From: Corythoichthys intestinalis
Taxonomy: Eukaryota; Chordata; Actinopteri; Syngnathiformes; Syngnathidae
Length of the DNA: 64,000 nt
NCBI RefSeq assembly: GCF_030265065.1
Contig: NC_080408.1
Location: 33,102,501 to 33,166,500, forward strand
Direction: 5' to 3'
The notes beneath the pieces were generated by a model, which saw only the letters and a program-made list of their open reading frames with translations, did not search any database and was not told the DNA's origin. Positions 1 through 11,559 of this stretch are shown here, piece by piece. Position numbers and translations under genes: made by a program. Each line of letters starts with the position of its first letter. Positions within the stretch are counted from its first letter, which is position 1.

Positions 1-339
1 ATGTGTTGCACAGACCAGAAATAGCTAAAAGATAATTTTCATCTGTAGTCCCTGGGCAGAAGCAGTGACAGTGATCTTCAGTATAAGATCTCTAATATCC
101 TAAAAGGTCACGTCAGCATCATCAAAACGTTGTTGGATGTATTCACTCGCAACAAAAGCTCATCCACAATTTCTTTTAATATGTGAAAAGGGAATTGTAA
201 CAGAGCCTCGCATGCTTCAGCTTTTGAGAAGTGAGTAGAGCACATTAATGTGACTAGAAACATTAAATTCTGCCACCAACCTGTGAAAACCTAGATGTGT
301 AAAAAATTTAATTTGACTAGTGAATCCACACTTGCAGTG

Positions 340-466
340 TTGAATGTGTGTTACTTTTGCGGGTTTACTCTATTATGTACTATTTTTTGCTTTGTTGTAA
401 AGCACTTTGAGGTCCTCTCAGGTTTTTGTAAAGGGCTCTATACATTTGAATTTGAATGCAAAGAAA
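340..466 (+). repeat. L2-like LINE 3' end fragment
   Basis: Contains the typical tail of fish L2-type LINEs: tgtaaagcactttgag followed by a ctctatacatttgaatttg end, comparable to the better preserved tail at 17810-17870. Short and diverged. Confidence 0.5.
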
Positions 467-1316
467 TGTCATTTATTTATCTGACTACAGTCTCTGTTTT
501 GACCTCAGTTTGACAAGTGGTTTCTATGATGACGGCGTCATGCCCGATGTCATGCTGCATTACATCTGTGCCAAGCACAAACCACCTATGGCGCTAGTAA
601 CAGAACGAAATGGATGTTTGTGTCCAAGGAATCGGTATTGCGGGGTAGGAGGACATCTACACTTGGACCAGAAAACCGACATAAAATGACATTTTGTTAT
701 GTTCAACAAGCAAAGCCTGTAAACTGTGGTGGTACTTTGTGTGGTGTAAATGCCATGTAAACGAGGCCAATATTGCCATGAAGATCAGGTCAGGCACCAA
801 GATTGTGTGTAGAGCTCCGGGCAAACGGGCACACGGGTACACATGGGTAGAAAGAGTATGCATGCATGTTTGCATATGAGGAGGTGCAAGATTTCCTCCT
901 GAGCCATAATTAACCCAGACACAAAAGAACAGAGCTGTAAGGAAAACATGTGACGCGCATCTTGGATTCAGCTTTGGCACTACTTCAGTGCTTCTTCAGA
1001 AAATGTAGGCCACTGGCTCTTCGTCAGAAAGAAAACTGGAATCCCATTTTCTTCATGTAGACGCCATAGTCAAGATACTTATTGAGTGTCTGTACACCAC
1101 GCAATCAGGGTTGGCTATTTTATAACTAAAGTAGCCTCGGTAATTTACGCTTCTTTGTGCAAAAATGAAATTACCTTAAAAAAGACCTATTAAAAATGCC
1201 GGGAAAGTCCATTACAATTTAAAATACTGGAAATCCTCAACATGAGCAGACATAATTTGATTGCATTCAGGTCTGATGTTCTAGACCAGATGTGCAACAT
1301 TTAGGCAAGAGATGTA
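467..1316. other. No gene recognised
   Basis: Only short frames of 60-107 codons without recognisable motifs. This should be intronic sequence of lrp8 if the exon at 3576-3692 belongs to that gene. Confidence 0.5.
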
Positions 1317-2800
1317 CAGTGGTATGAAAAAGTATCTGAACATTTTGGAATTTCTCACATTTCTGCATAAAATCCCCATTAAATGTGATCTGATCTTTGT
1401 CAAAATCAAACAGATAAAAAAAAAGTGTCTGCTTTAACTAAAATCACCCAAACATTTAATATTTTGTCCCCCCACCCCACCACTTTGACAGTAATACCTT
1501 TAACCAGACGCTTCCTGTAGCTGCAAATCAGTCTGGCTGCTCTGGCACATCGATCAGGACTAATCTTGGCCCATTCTTCTCCACAAAACTGCTGTAGTTA
1601 AGTCAGATTCCTGGGATGTCTGGCATGAATCGCTGTCTTTATGTCATGCCACATCATAGCAGTGGGGTTCAAGTCTGGACTTTGACTTGGCCACTCCAGA
1701 ACGTGTATTTTGTTCTTCTGAAACCATTCTGAAGTTCATTTACTTCTGTGTTTTGGATCATTGCCTTGTTGCAGCATCCATCTTGTTAGTTTCAGTTCTC
1801 TGACAGACGGCCTCAGGTTTTCCTGCAAAACATCCTGATAAACTTTTAAATTCATTCTTCCATTAATGATCGCAAGTTGTCCAGTCCCTGAGGCAGCAAA
1901 ACAGCCCCAAATCATGATGCTCCCTCCACCATGCTTCACAGTGAGGATGAAGTGTTGATGTTGGAGAGCTGTTCCATTTTTCCTCAGTACATGATGTCGT
2001 GTGTTACTCCCAAACAATTCAACTTTAGTTACATCAGTCCACAAAATATTTTGCTAAAACTTCTGTGGCGTGTCCAAGTGCCTTTTTGCGAGCATTAAAT
2101 GAGCAACAATATTTTTTTAGACAGCAGTGGCTTCCTCCATGGAGTCCTCCTGTGAACACCATTCTTGGCCATAGTTTTACAGACACTCTAAGTTTCTTTT
2201 TTACCTCTCTGAGTATTCTGCGCTGAACACTTGGCGTCATCTTTCGTGGACGACCACCCCTTGGGAGAGAAGCAACAGTGCTAAACTCTCTCCACTTGTA
2301 GACAACTTCTCTGACTGTCGATTTATGAACATCCAGACTTTTAGAGATGGTTTTGTATCCTTTCCCAGCTTCATACAAATCAGCAATCCTTGACCGAAGG
2401 TCTTCAGACAGCTCTTTTGACAAGAGCCATGACGCACATCAGACAATGCTTCTCATCAAGATATTTTTTACCAGGTGTGTTTTATAGTGGTCAGGGCAGC
2501 TTTAAATCACTCATCAGTGATTGGGCACACACCTGACTTAAAATGTTTGGTAAAAATTGGTTTCAATTGTTCTTTAAGTCTCCTTAGGCAGAGGGTTCAC
2601 TTACTTATTTTGCCCTCTTTCATTGTTTGCATGCTATCCTCATTAAAATGAAAACCTATAAATGTTTGGGTGGTTTTAGTTAAAGCAGACACTTTATTTT
2701 CATTTGTATGATTTTAACAAAGATCAGATCTCATTTCATGGTGATTTTATGCAGAAATGTGAGGAATTCCAAAAGGTTCAAATACTTTTTCTTTCTACTG
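1317..2800 (-). mobile_element. Tc1-like DNA transposon, inactive copy
   Basis: A 1484-bp element flanked by TA (1315-1316 and 2801-2802). The ends match as long inverted repeats: the left end begins cagtggtatgaaaaagtatc and the right end is its diverged complement; similarity continues inward for about 150 bases. The transposase lies on the minus strand between the repeats. It is inserted in a probable lrp8 intron. Confidence 0.92.
1590..2423 (-). pseudogene. Decayed Tc1-like transposase
   Basis: The N-terminal part (MSKELSEDLRSRIADLYEAG and on) is the paired-type helix-turn-helix DNA-binding region with the GRPRK hook. The C-terminal part has the DDE-domain signatures GGGSIMIWGCFAASGTG and NDPKHRSK. 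Several frameshifts and an apparent internal deletion separate the two, so no functional enzyme is expected. Confidence 0.88.
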
Positions 2801-2802
2801 TA

Positions 2803-3575
2803 TCAAAAAGCAAATTCTATTTTTATAAAGGTTATAGTCCTACAGTTTCCACTGATGAAAACATATCCTATGTAATGTCAAATTTCAACAGTCATGCTTA
2901 TTTGCACAAACTCATTCGCTGACTTGACAGTGATAGATATATACATTTTAATTTGAAGACGGCATTGGTATATATATTTTTTTTAACGAAAGGATTTATG
3001 AATAAACTTTGACCTCAGAAACCTTCAATTCATCTTTCATGACAAAATAGTTTAAAAAATGAAATCCATTCATAATTCAGAAGCAGAAATGTAAATCATA
3101 ACTGTATTTCATATGTAAATCTAATGGTGTGAAATGTTTTAAAACTCTCCCACTGAATGTGAATCCCCTTTAATGTTTTCATCAGCTTTTCATCATAAAT
3201 ATAAAAAAAATAAGTGCATGTTTACCCATAGCATCTGTGGTAATAAAGCATTGGTGTGTCAGCGCCCGGTCGAAGTTGGTTCATTAATCAAAGTTTTTGC
3301 TGTTTTGTATCTTCATTCTTCATTCAAAACGACCGAGTCAAATATTCAAAACACTGGATATGTTTTCATTGGTTTCTTCGATAGGCCAACGCTATATTGC
3401 AAAATAAACTCATCATCTCAGGCCATCTTTTCACAGTTCATAACCTTGAATCTCCTCAAACTCCTCACTGATTGCAACTGGATATCAAATACATTTGCAG
3501 ATTTGGAAATATCGTCAAAAAGCACATAATCTGTTCATTTCAACAAGAATGTCACATGATGACGCGACTACTTAC
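2803..3575. other. AT-rich intronic sequence, no gene recognised
   Basis: Frames up to 118 codons occur (3173-3529) but have low-complexity, compositionally random translations and no domain. Placement between a transposon and the lrp8-like exon makes this intron sequence. Confidence 0.5.
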
Positions 3576-3692
3576 GGCAATTTTCTTCATCACTGTTGTC
3601 TGAGCAATCGTCGTCATCATCACACCTCCACAGGGTGGGTATACACCTTTTGTTGGTACACTGAAACTGTCCATCCTCACACTCCTCTGTCA
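3576..3692 (-). CDS. lrp8: LDL-receptor class A exon, probable lrp8 (ApoER2) coding exon 2; partial gene
   Basis: Seen on the minus strand: a 117-nt stretch with a splice acceptor (cccctag) at its right edge and a strong donor (gtaagt) at its left edge, phase 1 at both ends. It encodes one complete LDL-receptor class A module with six cysteines in order, an acidic calcium-binding run ([16 protein letters not shown]) and the WRC motif. Family knowledge: each such module binds one calcium ion and contributes to ligand binding; in LRP8 the ligands are reelin and apoE. The CIPxxWRCDxDDDCxDxSDExxC pattern fits the first class A repeat of LRP8 better than that of VLDLR, and human LRP8 is linked to SLC1A7 and SHISAL2A, both present here. 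Exon 1 (signal peptide) should lie to the right but I could not find it; all later exons must lie beyond the left edge. The module itself is near certain; the gene name is inference. VLDLR is the main alternative. Confidence 0.78.
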
Positions 3693-4358
3693 CTAGGGGG
3701 GCACAGCAAGAGGGGAATCAGTGTCCAGATGGACGAATAACTGTCATTTGCAAATGAATGCCTAATTAATATGCAGCATGCATGACGTGAGGCGGCGTGT
3801 TCTGTCATAAACAAACAGTACTTTTGTGCGTAAAGGAGTTTAAGTAGTAGGAAAGCTAAATCGGCATCAAGCTAAAAAAAAAAAAAAAAAAAAATAGGCC
3901 ATAACAAAGATTCCTTTCGGAATGTCAGCCAACAGACGACACATGACACACGCGTTAGCATCCTCGTGCGCTCAGCTTCATTCATCATCCATGCACACAC
4001 ACACGCCACCGTTCAACATCCTTTAACGTCACACACTGACCTTCTGAGGTGAGAAACCTCGGCACGACCGCGTAAAAAAGTAACAATATCCTCACGTCCG
4101 TCCACATTTCCGGAGGGAGTAATACGACTCATTCACGTCCGTGAGACAAAGACCGGCATAAAAAAATGCTTGAAGTGAGGCTGTCTCTGCTGTTGTACGA
4201 CCTCCCCCCACCTCCCCTACGCCACCACCTCCACCATCTATTCTGACCCCTCCCACCATGACGCCCCCTCGTGTAAGTCCTTCTAAACTTGTCCATGGTA
4301 TGACGACAGTAAATAGAATAGAATAGAATAGAATAGAATGTAGTTTAAGTACAAAAAT
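3693..4358. other. lrp8 intron sequence with A-rich tract and GAATA microsatellite
   Basis: Holds a 20-base A run near 3870, a pyrimidine/CG-richer stretch at 3940-4270 with no recognisable exon, and a five-base tandem repeat (tagaa, about 6 units) at 4311-4339. Confidence 0.5.
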
Positions 4359-4611
4359 TAGGGCTGTCGAACAATTAAAATTTTAAACGAGTTAATTGCA
4401 GCTTAAAAATTAATTAATCGTGATCTATCACAATTCAAACCATCTCTAAAATATGCCATATTTTTCTGTAAATTATTGTTGGAATGGAAAGATAAGACAC
4501 AAGACGGATCTATACATTCAACATACGGTACATAAGTACTGTATTAGTTTATTATAACGATAAATCAACAAGATGGCGTTAATATTATTTACTTTCTCTT
4601 AAAGCGATCTA

Positions 4612-5816
4612 CAGTGGGGAGAACAAGTATTTGACACACTGCCGATTTTGCTGGTTTTCCCACTTGCAAAGCATGTAGAGGTCTGTAATTAGTATCATAA
4701 GTTCTCTTCAACTGTGAGGGACGGAATCTAATACAAAAAAAACAGAAAATCACGTTGTATGATTTTTAAATAATAAATTTGTATTTAATTGCATGAAAAA
4801 AGTATTTGATACATCACTAAAATCGAACTTAATATTTGGTACAGAAACCTTTGTTTGCTATTACAGATACCAAACGTTTCCTGTAGTCCTTGACAAGGTT
4901 TGCACACACTGCAGCAGGGATTTTGGCCCACTCCTCCATGCAGATCTTCTCTAGAGCCTTCAGGTTTCGGTGCTTCTGCTGGGCAACACGGACTTTTAGC
5001 TCCCTCCATAGATTTCTATCGGGTTCAGATCTGGTGACTGGCTAGGCCACTCCAGGACCTTAAGATGCTTCTTACGGAGCCACTCTTTTGCCTTGGCTGT
5101 GTGCTTTGGGTCGTTGTCATGCTGGAAGACCCAGCCACGACCCATCTTCAGGGCTCTCACTGAAGGAAGGAGGTTGTCAGCCAAGATCTGGCGATACATA
5201 GCCCCATCCATCCTCCCCTCAATAGGGTGCAGTCGTCCTGTACACTTGGCAGAGAAGCAGCCCCAAAAAATGATGTTTCCTCCTCAATGTTTCACGGTTG
5301 GGATGGTGTTCTTGGGGTTGTACTCATCCTTCTTTTTCCTCCAAACACGACGAGCCGAGTTTAGACCAAAAAGTTCAATTTTGGTCTCATCCGACCACAT
5401 GACCTTCTCCCATTGCTCCTCTGGATCATCCAGATGGTCAGTGGCAAACTTCAGACGTGTCTGGACATGCACTGGCTTCAGCAGCGGGACTTTGCGTGCG
5501 CTGTAGGATTTTAATCCATGACGGCGTAATGTGTTTCCGATGGTTTTCTTCGAGACTGTGGTTCAAGCTCTCTTCTGGTCATTGACCAGGTCCTGCCGTG
5601 TAGTTCTGGGCTGAATGTATCAAATACTTATTTCATGCAGTTAAATACAAATTTATTATTTAAAAATTATACAATGTGACTTTCTGGATTTTTGTATAAG
5701 ATTCCGTCCCTCACAGTTGAAGAGAACTTATGATACAAATTACAGACCTCTACATGGCTTGCAAGTGGGAAAACCAGCAAAATCTGCAGTGTATCAAATA
5801 CTTGTTCTCCCCACTG
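4612..5816 (-). mobile_element. Tc1-like DNA transposon, deleted copy
   Basis: A 1205-bp element flanked by TA (4610-4611 and 5817-5818). Ends are long inverted repeats starting cagtggggagaacaagtatt, with an inner section (tctgtaatt, agttctcttcaactgtgagg) repeated in inverse at 5715-5760. It sits inside hAT copy A, so it is the younger of the two. The mini-palindrome at 12598-12677 belongs to the same family. Confidence 0.93.
4960..5600 (-). pseudogene. Tc1-like transposase remnant lacking its DNA-binding domain
   Basis: Minus-strand frames give the DDE-domain part: KVMWSDETKIELFGLN (first catalytic aspartate), then [14 protein letters not shown] (second aspartate) and [14 protein letters not shown] (third acidic residue region). 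The N-terminal helix-turn-helix region is missing, the element being about 400 bp shorter than the copy at 1317-2800. Frames are shifted relative to each other, so it is dead. Confidence 0.88.
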
Positions 5817-6260
5817 TATGGATAGAAAGACTTGTAGTTCTTAAAAGATAAATGTTAGTACAAGTTATAGAAATTTTATATTAAAACCCCTCTTAAAGTT
5901 TCAGTTTTATTAAAATTTGTAAAATTTTCAATCAAAAAAATAATCTAATAGCTCGCCATTGTTGATGTCAATAATTACACCATGCTCACTCATGGTGCTG
6001 AAAGCCATAAAATCAGATGGACCCAAGCGCCAGCAGAGGGCGCCAAACACCAAAAAACAAGCGGACATTACATTCTGCTGTCATTTTAATCTGTTTAAGC
6101 GGGGCATGTGCGTTAATTGCGTCAAATATTTTAAAGTGATTAATTTTTAAAAAATAATTACCGCCCGTTAACGCGATAATTTTGACACCCCTAACAAAAA
6201 TATTTTGATAACATAGAATTTGTTTTGTTTATAATGTGAAATAATAATTTAATACGGGCC

Positions 6261-6374
6261 AAGTCTGACTGAAGACAGTGAACATCCACAAAGAACAGAT
6301 GTCAAGTAAAGAATGGAAAGTCTGACTGAAGACAGTGAACATCCACAAAGAACAGATGTCAAGTAAAGAATGGA
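6261..6374. repeat. Tandem duplication, two 57-bp units
   Basis: The block beginning aagtctgactgaagacagtg at 6261 is repeated without visible change at 6318. It fills the gap between hAT copies A and B. Confidence 0.95.
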
Positions 6375-6391
6375 AGAAAAGAAGAATAAAT

Positions 6392-7711
6392 TACGGCTGT
6401 CAAATTCATCACGTTAACGGGCAGTAATTTTTTTTTAAAATTAATCACATTAAAATATTTGATGGAATTAACGTATACACGGAATGACCCGTTCAAGCAG
6501 TTTACAATGACGCCGTTTTAGCACATTGAGAGCAAAAAGGCAGAGAAATGCAAGTGGACACTGGCATTCATTGGACCGCGCCTTTTATTGGCTTACGCTT
6601 TGGCAGCCACTACTAACAGTCATGGTTGCCCAACTTCCCATCATCCATTTGGTCGGAGCAAGAGACGATCTTTTTCTTAACACGCGTAAATGAACACAAC
6701 GCAGCACATAATGTATACCATTTGCAGCCACTACTGACAGTCATGGTTGCCCAACTACCCATCATACATTTGGGCAGAGCAGGAGACGATCTTTTTCTTA
6801 ACAGGCCTAATTGAACACAACGCAGAACATACTGTACAGGCTAGCATTTGCAGCAACCACTGACAGTCATGGTTGCCCAACTCCCCATCATGCATTTGGG
6901 CGGAGGAGGAGACATTCTTTTTCTTAACATGCCTAATTCAACACAATGCAGAACATACTGTATAACATTTGCAGCCACCATTGACAGTCATGGTTACCCA
7001 ACTTCCAATCATGCATTTGGGCGGAACAGTTAAGTCGCTACAGTGTCATTTATTAAAAGCACAACAAAAATAATATTCCTATCTCTCAAAAAAATAATGT
7101 TCACAAAAAGAAAAGCGCTCAATGCAAAGCGAACTGGCATTCCCAATCAAAATAGCTATGCAAAATACACATAAAACTTACTCAGACTTTGCCTTGGCTA
7201 TATCTCTAATTAATTTACACCTTGTGGTGTATTTCAGTCACTACTTACGTAGTTAAAGAAACTGTGGAAGAACGGCAGGGAGCCCGATGTGACGTCACCG
7301 CTCAGCGACTTCAACAATGGTGAGCTATTAGTTTATTTTTTGAATGAAAATTTTACAAATTTTATTAAAACGAATACATTAGTAAGGGTTTTAATATAAA
7401 ATTACTATAACTTCTACCCAAATTTATCTTTTAAGAACCACAAGTCTTTCTGTCCGTGGATCCCTTTAACAGAAAGAATGTCAATAATGGATTTATCTTG
7501 TGGATTTTATTGTTATAATAAACAAATACAGTACTTATTTACAGAATGTTGAATGCTTATGTCTGTCTTGTGTCTTATCTTACCATTCCAACAATAATTT
7601 ACAGAAAAATATGATATATTTTAGAGATGGTCTGAATATCGATTAATTACGATTGATTAATTTTTAAGCTGTGATTAACTCGATTAAAAATTTAATCGTT
7701 TGACAGCCTTA
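6392..7711 (-). mobile_element. hAT-type non-autonomous element (copy B), inverted and enlarged
   Basis: Starts tacggctgtcaaa and ends tttgacagcctta, the same termini as copy A, with the shared interior in the opposite orientation (compare 7370-7650 with 4400-4580 and 5830-5950). I found no matching 8-bp duplication. The extra length comes from internal tandem repeats at 6603-7030. Confidence 0.75.
6603..7030. repeat. Internal tandem repeat of about 122 bp, 3.5 copies
   Basis: Units begin gcagccact or a close variant at 6603, 6724, 6850 and 6971 and contain cagtcatggttgccc and a catttgggcgga motif. Units are 5-15 percent different by eye, so the amplification is not recent. Confidence 0.9.
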
Positions 7712-9319
7712 TTATATATATACAGTATATATAAATATATATGCATTAGAGGATGTGAAAAATATCGAAATGTATGAAATATATTGTGATACTTTGCATC
7801 CCTAAGCTCATGCTCATACGCATATGCCAAGAATCGAGATATCGTTTTAAAAAGGTGTAAATGTTTTAAACAAAGGAACCAACAAGTTGCTACCAAAATG
7901 TTCCGCCATAATAGTCTCAGGTAACTACGGCTCGACGCCCGTTCTATTAAGACTGGGAAGGGCGAAAGAAGGTTCATTTGTTCGTTCGAAACCAGAGCAT
8001 TCACAGTCACTCGTTCCGATTTTCGGGGCATTCACAAGTCACTTTCTGTTCATTTTAGAGCATATACAGATCACTTCCTGTTGAGTCACTGCCTATTCAT
8101 TCCTGGGTCACGTGCTGTTCTGTAACCCAAAATCAACAGGAAGTGACCCATAAAATGCCCCAAAATCAACAGGAAGTGACTGAAAATCAACAAGTAATGA
8201 CCAATGTTCCCTTTGAGCCGCGCACGTGTGCAATCGCGCACTGCTTGCTCATATTCAGCGCACAAGACAATCTATGCAGCGCACAAAATAAAATTCAAGA
8301 GAAACGTATTGTATTGTCACTGTCAGCACCACAGTGATGTGTCAGTCCTATTGGTGTGTTCAATACACCAACGCGACACTCCTATTGGTGCATTCAATAC
8401 GCCAACGCGACACTCCCATTGGTGGTGAATCATGAGCTTCACTCCTGTGCTCATTTACTGAAGCAGTATTCAGTTGCCAATCTTTGCGAGCGCTACAGTA
8501 TTCATATCTAATTTTATTTATTAACTCACCCATGCTGAAACTGGATATTACCCAGGCCAAAGCAGGACTCTTCCTATGGTTAAAGCTGGACTGTCACATA
8601 TAACATAGTATACTGTACATCTCATGAACAACGGTCTTTTTCATTTTAAGGTTGCCAAATCAATTATATTAAAAGTAAACTAATGAAAATTGCTGCTGTA
8701 ATTTCATTCTTTTAATAAGCCATTTAAATTGCTATGATCCAAGGTTTTGAACAGAAGTGATACTGGTGTGTGGCCACAGTGTACACATCTGATGTTGCTC
8801 ACTGTGGTCCACAGTGTGCTCAGGGAGCTTGTGTGTCTGCTCAGACACATGAAAAATTAGATGGAACATTGGTAATAATCTACGTTGGCCCAAAATTACC
8901 TCATTGCCTGGAATTGGCTGCTACTGACGGCCATAGAAGTGGGAGGGGCCCGTTTGAAATGGGAGGGGTTCAATTGCTGCCACCCTCCCAGTTCAAATGG
9001 ATTGAAAATCCACTTGAGATTAAAGGGCAACTGAAGACCTTTCCGGATTTTGGTGTAATTTTATGAATATAAACTTGGGACAAGTTCGTCAAAACAACTA
9101 TGACATTATCAACACGTAATTGTAAGGATAATTTGCGTTTTTTTGCACTCCGTTAATGGTCCCTTCGCAAACCCAGAAGTGTGACGTAGGCAACAGAAGA
9201 CTACCCACAGCTAGTATAGCAGCAACAACGATGTCAGTGATATTTCCACCAAAGGTAACCATTCAGGATCGCTCTTTCGTGATGCTACCGATGGCAAAGG
9301 CTCCCAGGAAAGATGAACT
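7712..9319. repeat. Repeat debris: CTTCCTGTTG motifs, short tandem block, no gene
   Basis: At 8060-8190 the motif cacttcctgttgattttggg and its complement recur, the same motif as at 61915-61985. At 8340-8425 a 35-base unit (cctattggtg, ttcaatac, accaacgcgacact) is repeated 2.3 times. At 8920-9010 lies a copy of the short dispersed repeat also seen at 24480-24640. No coding exon recognised. Confidence 0.55.
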
Positions 9320-9944
9320 ACAATTAATCCCTACATGTTTGAACCTGAGGCGTCAGATGACGGCGATTTACTTGACACAGCAGATGGCGTCATGACGCCA
9401 GTTGAAAGCTCGACACTTCACGAACGGGAGAGTGAGTGGTAAGTCCAGCATCGTGATTTTTTTTATCAGAATGCGATTACATGGTTGTATATTTTTTCCA
9501 TGCTCTACACATAGCTAAAACTGGATATTCGGTAATGGGACAGCTCCTACCGATCTAAATATGATAAAGCTAGCCCAAATGTGGCTAAATGAATGCGCTA
9601 CACATAGCTAAAACTGGATATTAGGTAATGGGACAGCTCCTACCGATCTAAATATGATAAAGCTAGCCCAAATGTGGCTAAATGAATGCTCTACACATAG
9701 CTAAAACTGGATATTAGGTAACGGGACAGCTCCTACCGATCTAAATATGATAAAGCTAGCCCAAATGTGGCTAAATGAATGATATGTTATTGATATTTCA
9801 AAATAAATGACAAAACCATTTTATTTTCCAGGTGTTGCTGTAAACCGTCAAGTAATTACCCTTCCAAGAGTATGCCTGTGTCATCAGGAGATCCCAGACG
9901 TGAGAGCCAAACTTGAGGAGGCTGAAGCACTGACAGGGGCATGA
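9320..9944 (+). pseudogene. Decayed exons resembling the P2X7 C-terminal (intracellular) domain
   Basis: The first part reads NPYMFEPEASDDGDLLDTAD up to an ESEW at a gtaagt donor (9438/9439). The second begins after a ttttccag acceptor at 9832 with CCCK and, after a frame change, CLCHQEIPDVRAKLEEAEAL before a stop at 9942-9944. Fish genomes contain many genes and transposon passengers with this cysteine-rich domain, typically PYMFEP followed by WCxCGxC and CCxEI; that is family knowledge. The frameshift and the 93-bp satellite in the intron argue it is dead. Identification rests on short motifs only. Confidence 0.5.
9501..9779. repeat. Tandem repeat, three 93-bp units
   Basis: Units start at 9501, 9594 and 9687 with tgctctacacatagctaaaa or a one-base variant and are nearly identical, so the expansion is young. 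They lie within the apparent intron of the P2X7-like fragment. Confidence 0.97.
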
Positions 9945-11559
9945 ATTACATTAAAAAAATAAAACCATAAATTGTTAACAACATTGACACATTTTGTTGA
10001 CTGTTTAATGTAATCTATTGGTATATAATATATTGTAATTATATTACATTCTGAAAAAATATTTAATAGGCCACAATAGAAAATGATATCAGATTTATGT
10101 ATATGTATTTACTCTTTTCTGTAACATGAAGTGTTCTCTATACAAAGATAATGCATTATCATTAAAATATGAAGGTAACTTGATTTTTCTTTTAAAAAAT
10201 GTGTACTGTATATATGACTAGTTTATGATTTCATGTCATCAAAATTTGCTACATTTATTTCTCCTAAATCATCGTCATCTGATGTCGCAGACGGAAGAAA
10301 TTCAGCAACTGGCAGGCCTCATAGGATCTCTTCAGTCGTCATCGCTGGACACCGCATCACTTCGGTCATCATATGACTCGACCCACTCTCTCTTGATTTT
10401 GGGAAACTGGGTGGCAACTGACTTGCAACGCTTTTTTCATCGTGTTGAGGGTTTCCACCACTTAATTTTTTATGTTTGGCTTCCTGGAGAAAAAAAAATC
10501 ACAGCAGCATGAAAATATTGGATGAATCCTAATTTTCATTTAATAATAATTTCTTGGTGATCAAATAATAATGCCCCAGTCATAGCAGCATCTATTTGAT
10601 GCTATTGTTCCCTCTTCAAATAGGCAGACCTTGATGTTAAAGTATAAAAAAACGAGCCAAGGACCTATTTGGTGCTGGGGACATTTGAATTTACATAACA
10701 CCTATTGATATAGTAATAAAATCACACGAGTAGACGACGTCAGCCAACCTATCTACTTATGACAGGCCAACAGCAAAAAAAAAAAAAAAAAAATGTCGCA
10801 CTTCAACAAACAGGCAGTAGGAGTCCCCCTCTTATCAAAAAAAGCCATTAATGTTCTGCTTACGTCTTTACAAAACCAAGGTTGCATTGTTGTAGGTTTT
10901 CAAAGCTGTCGTGGCTGAAATGATGAAAACAATGAGCCGATTGGGGACCTGTATGCATGCTAACAAAAACGGTCCAAACCTTTGCAGGAGAAGTTTTTTT
11001 GGGACCACTCCTAGAGTCTCGAATCTTCCTGTGAGTAATTCATCGCTACACATCGAGATGGCATGACGAATCCCGCGAGTAAAACCCAGAAAATGTATGC
11101 AATATATGGCGAGGATAGCGTGGTGCTATATTTCCGTGTTCAGAGTGGTGGCGAGGCTTCCTGGAAGTTACGTCATGAGGTAGGGGTCGGCAGGACGGCG
11201 CGTCCCTCGTTGCTATGGTGTTGCTATGGCCATAACTCAAAAACTACGCGGTCAATTTTTTTTTTTTTTTTTTTTTTTATGTGACTTTTTGAGAGAGCGA
11301 ATGATGCATTTAATACAATTCAACTGAGTAAAACACTTAAGAGTGAAATCTGAAAAGCTCTTCAGTTGCCCTTTAATTTACAGCAGAAGGATGAAGATAG
11401 CTTGTTTTTCTGTTTCTGTATCCTCAAATTATTTCCTGACCAATGTATCGATAATCATTGTATCGCCATATCGTGAGATCATTGTTATCGTAAGCTTTGT
11501 ATCTCAAATCATATCGTATTGTGAGGTACCAAGAGGTTCCCACCACAGAGGCATGGGAG
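9945..11559. other. No gene recognised; A-runs and T-run
   Basis: AT-rich sequence with a 19-base A run near 10775 and a 22-base T run near 11258. The 95-codon frame at 10225-10512 has no recognisable domain. At 11440-11520 are scattered atcgta/atatcg motifs common in fish repeats. Confidence 0.45.

Larger units (their letters stand above)
4359..6193 (+). mobile_element. hAT-type non-autonomous element (copy A), split by a Tc1 insertion
   Basis: Termini are TAGGGCTGTC at the left and GACACCCCTA at the right, flanked by an exact 8-bp duplication acaaaaat (4351-4358 and 6194-6201), the hAT hallmark. Without the Tc1 insertion at 4612-5816 the element is about 630 bp. It has no coding capacity. 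The same family appears inverted at 6392-7711 and in part inside 20074-21050. Confidence 0.85.

Noticed and set aside
9501-9779. Three regularly spaced units considered as a CRISPR-like array
   Set aside because: The 93-bp units are contiguous with no unique spacers, and the genome is vertebrate. It is a simple tandem repeat.
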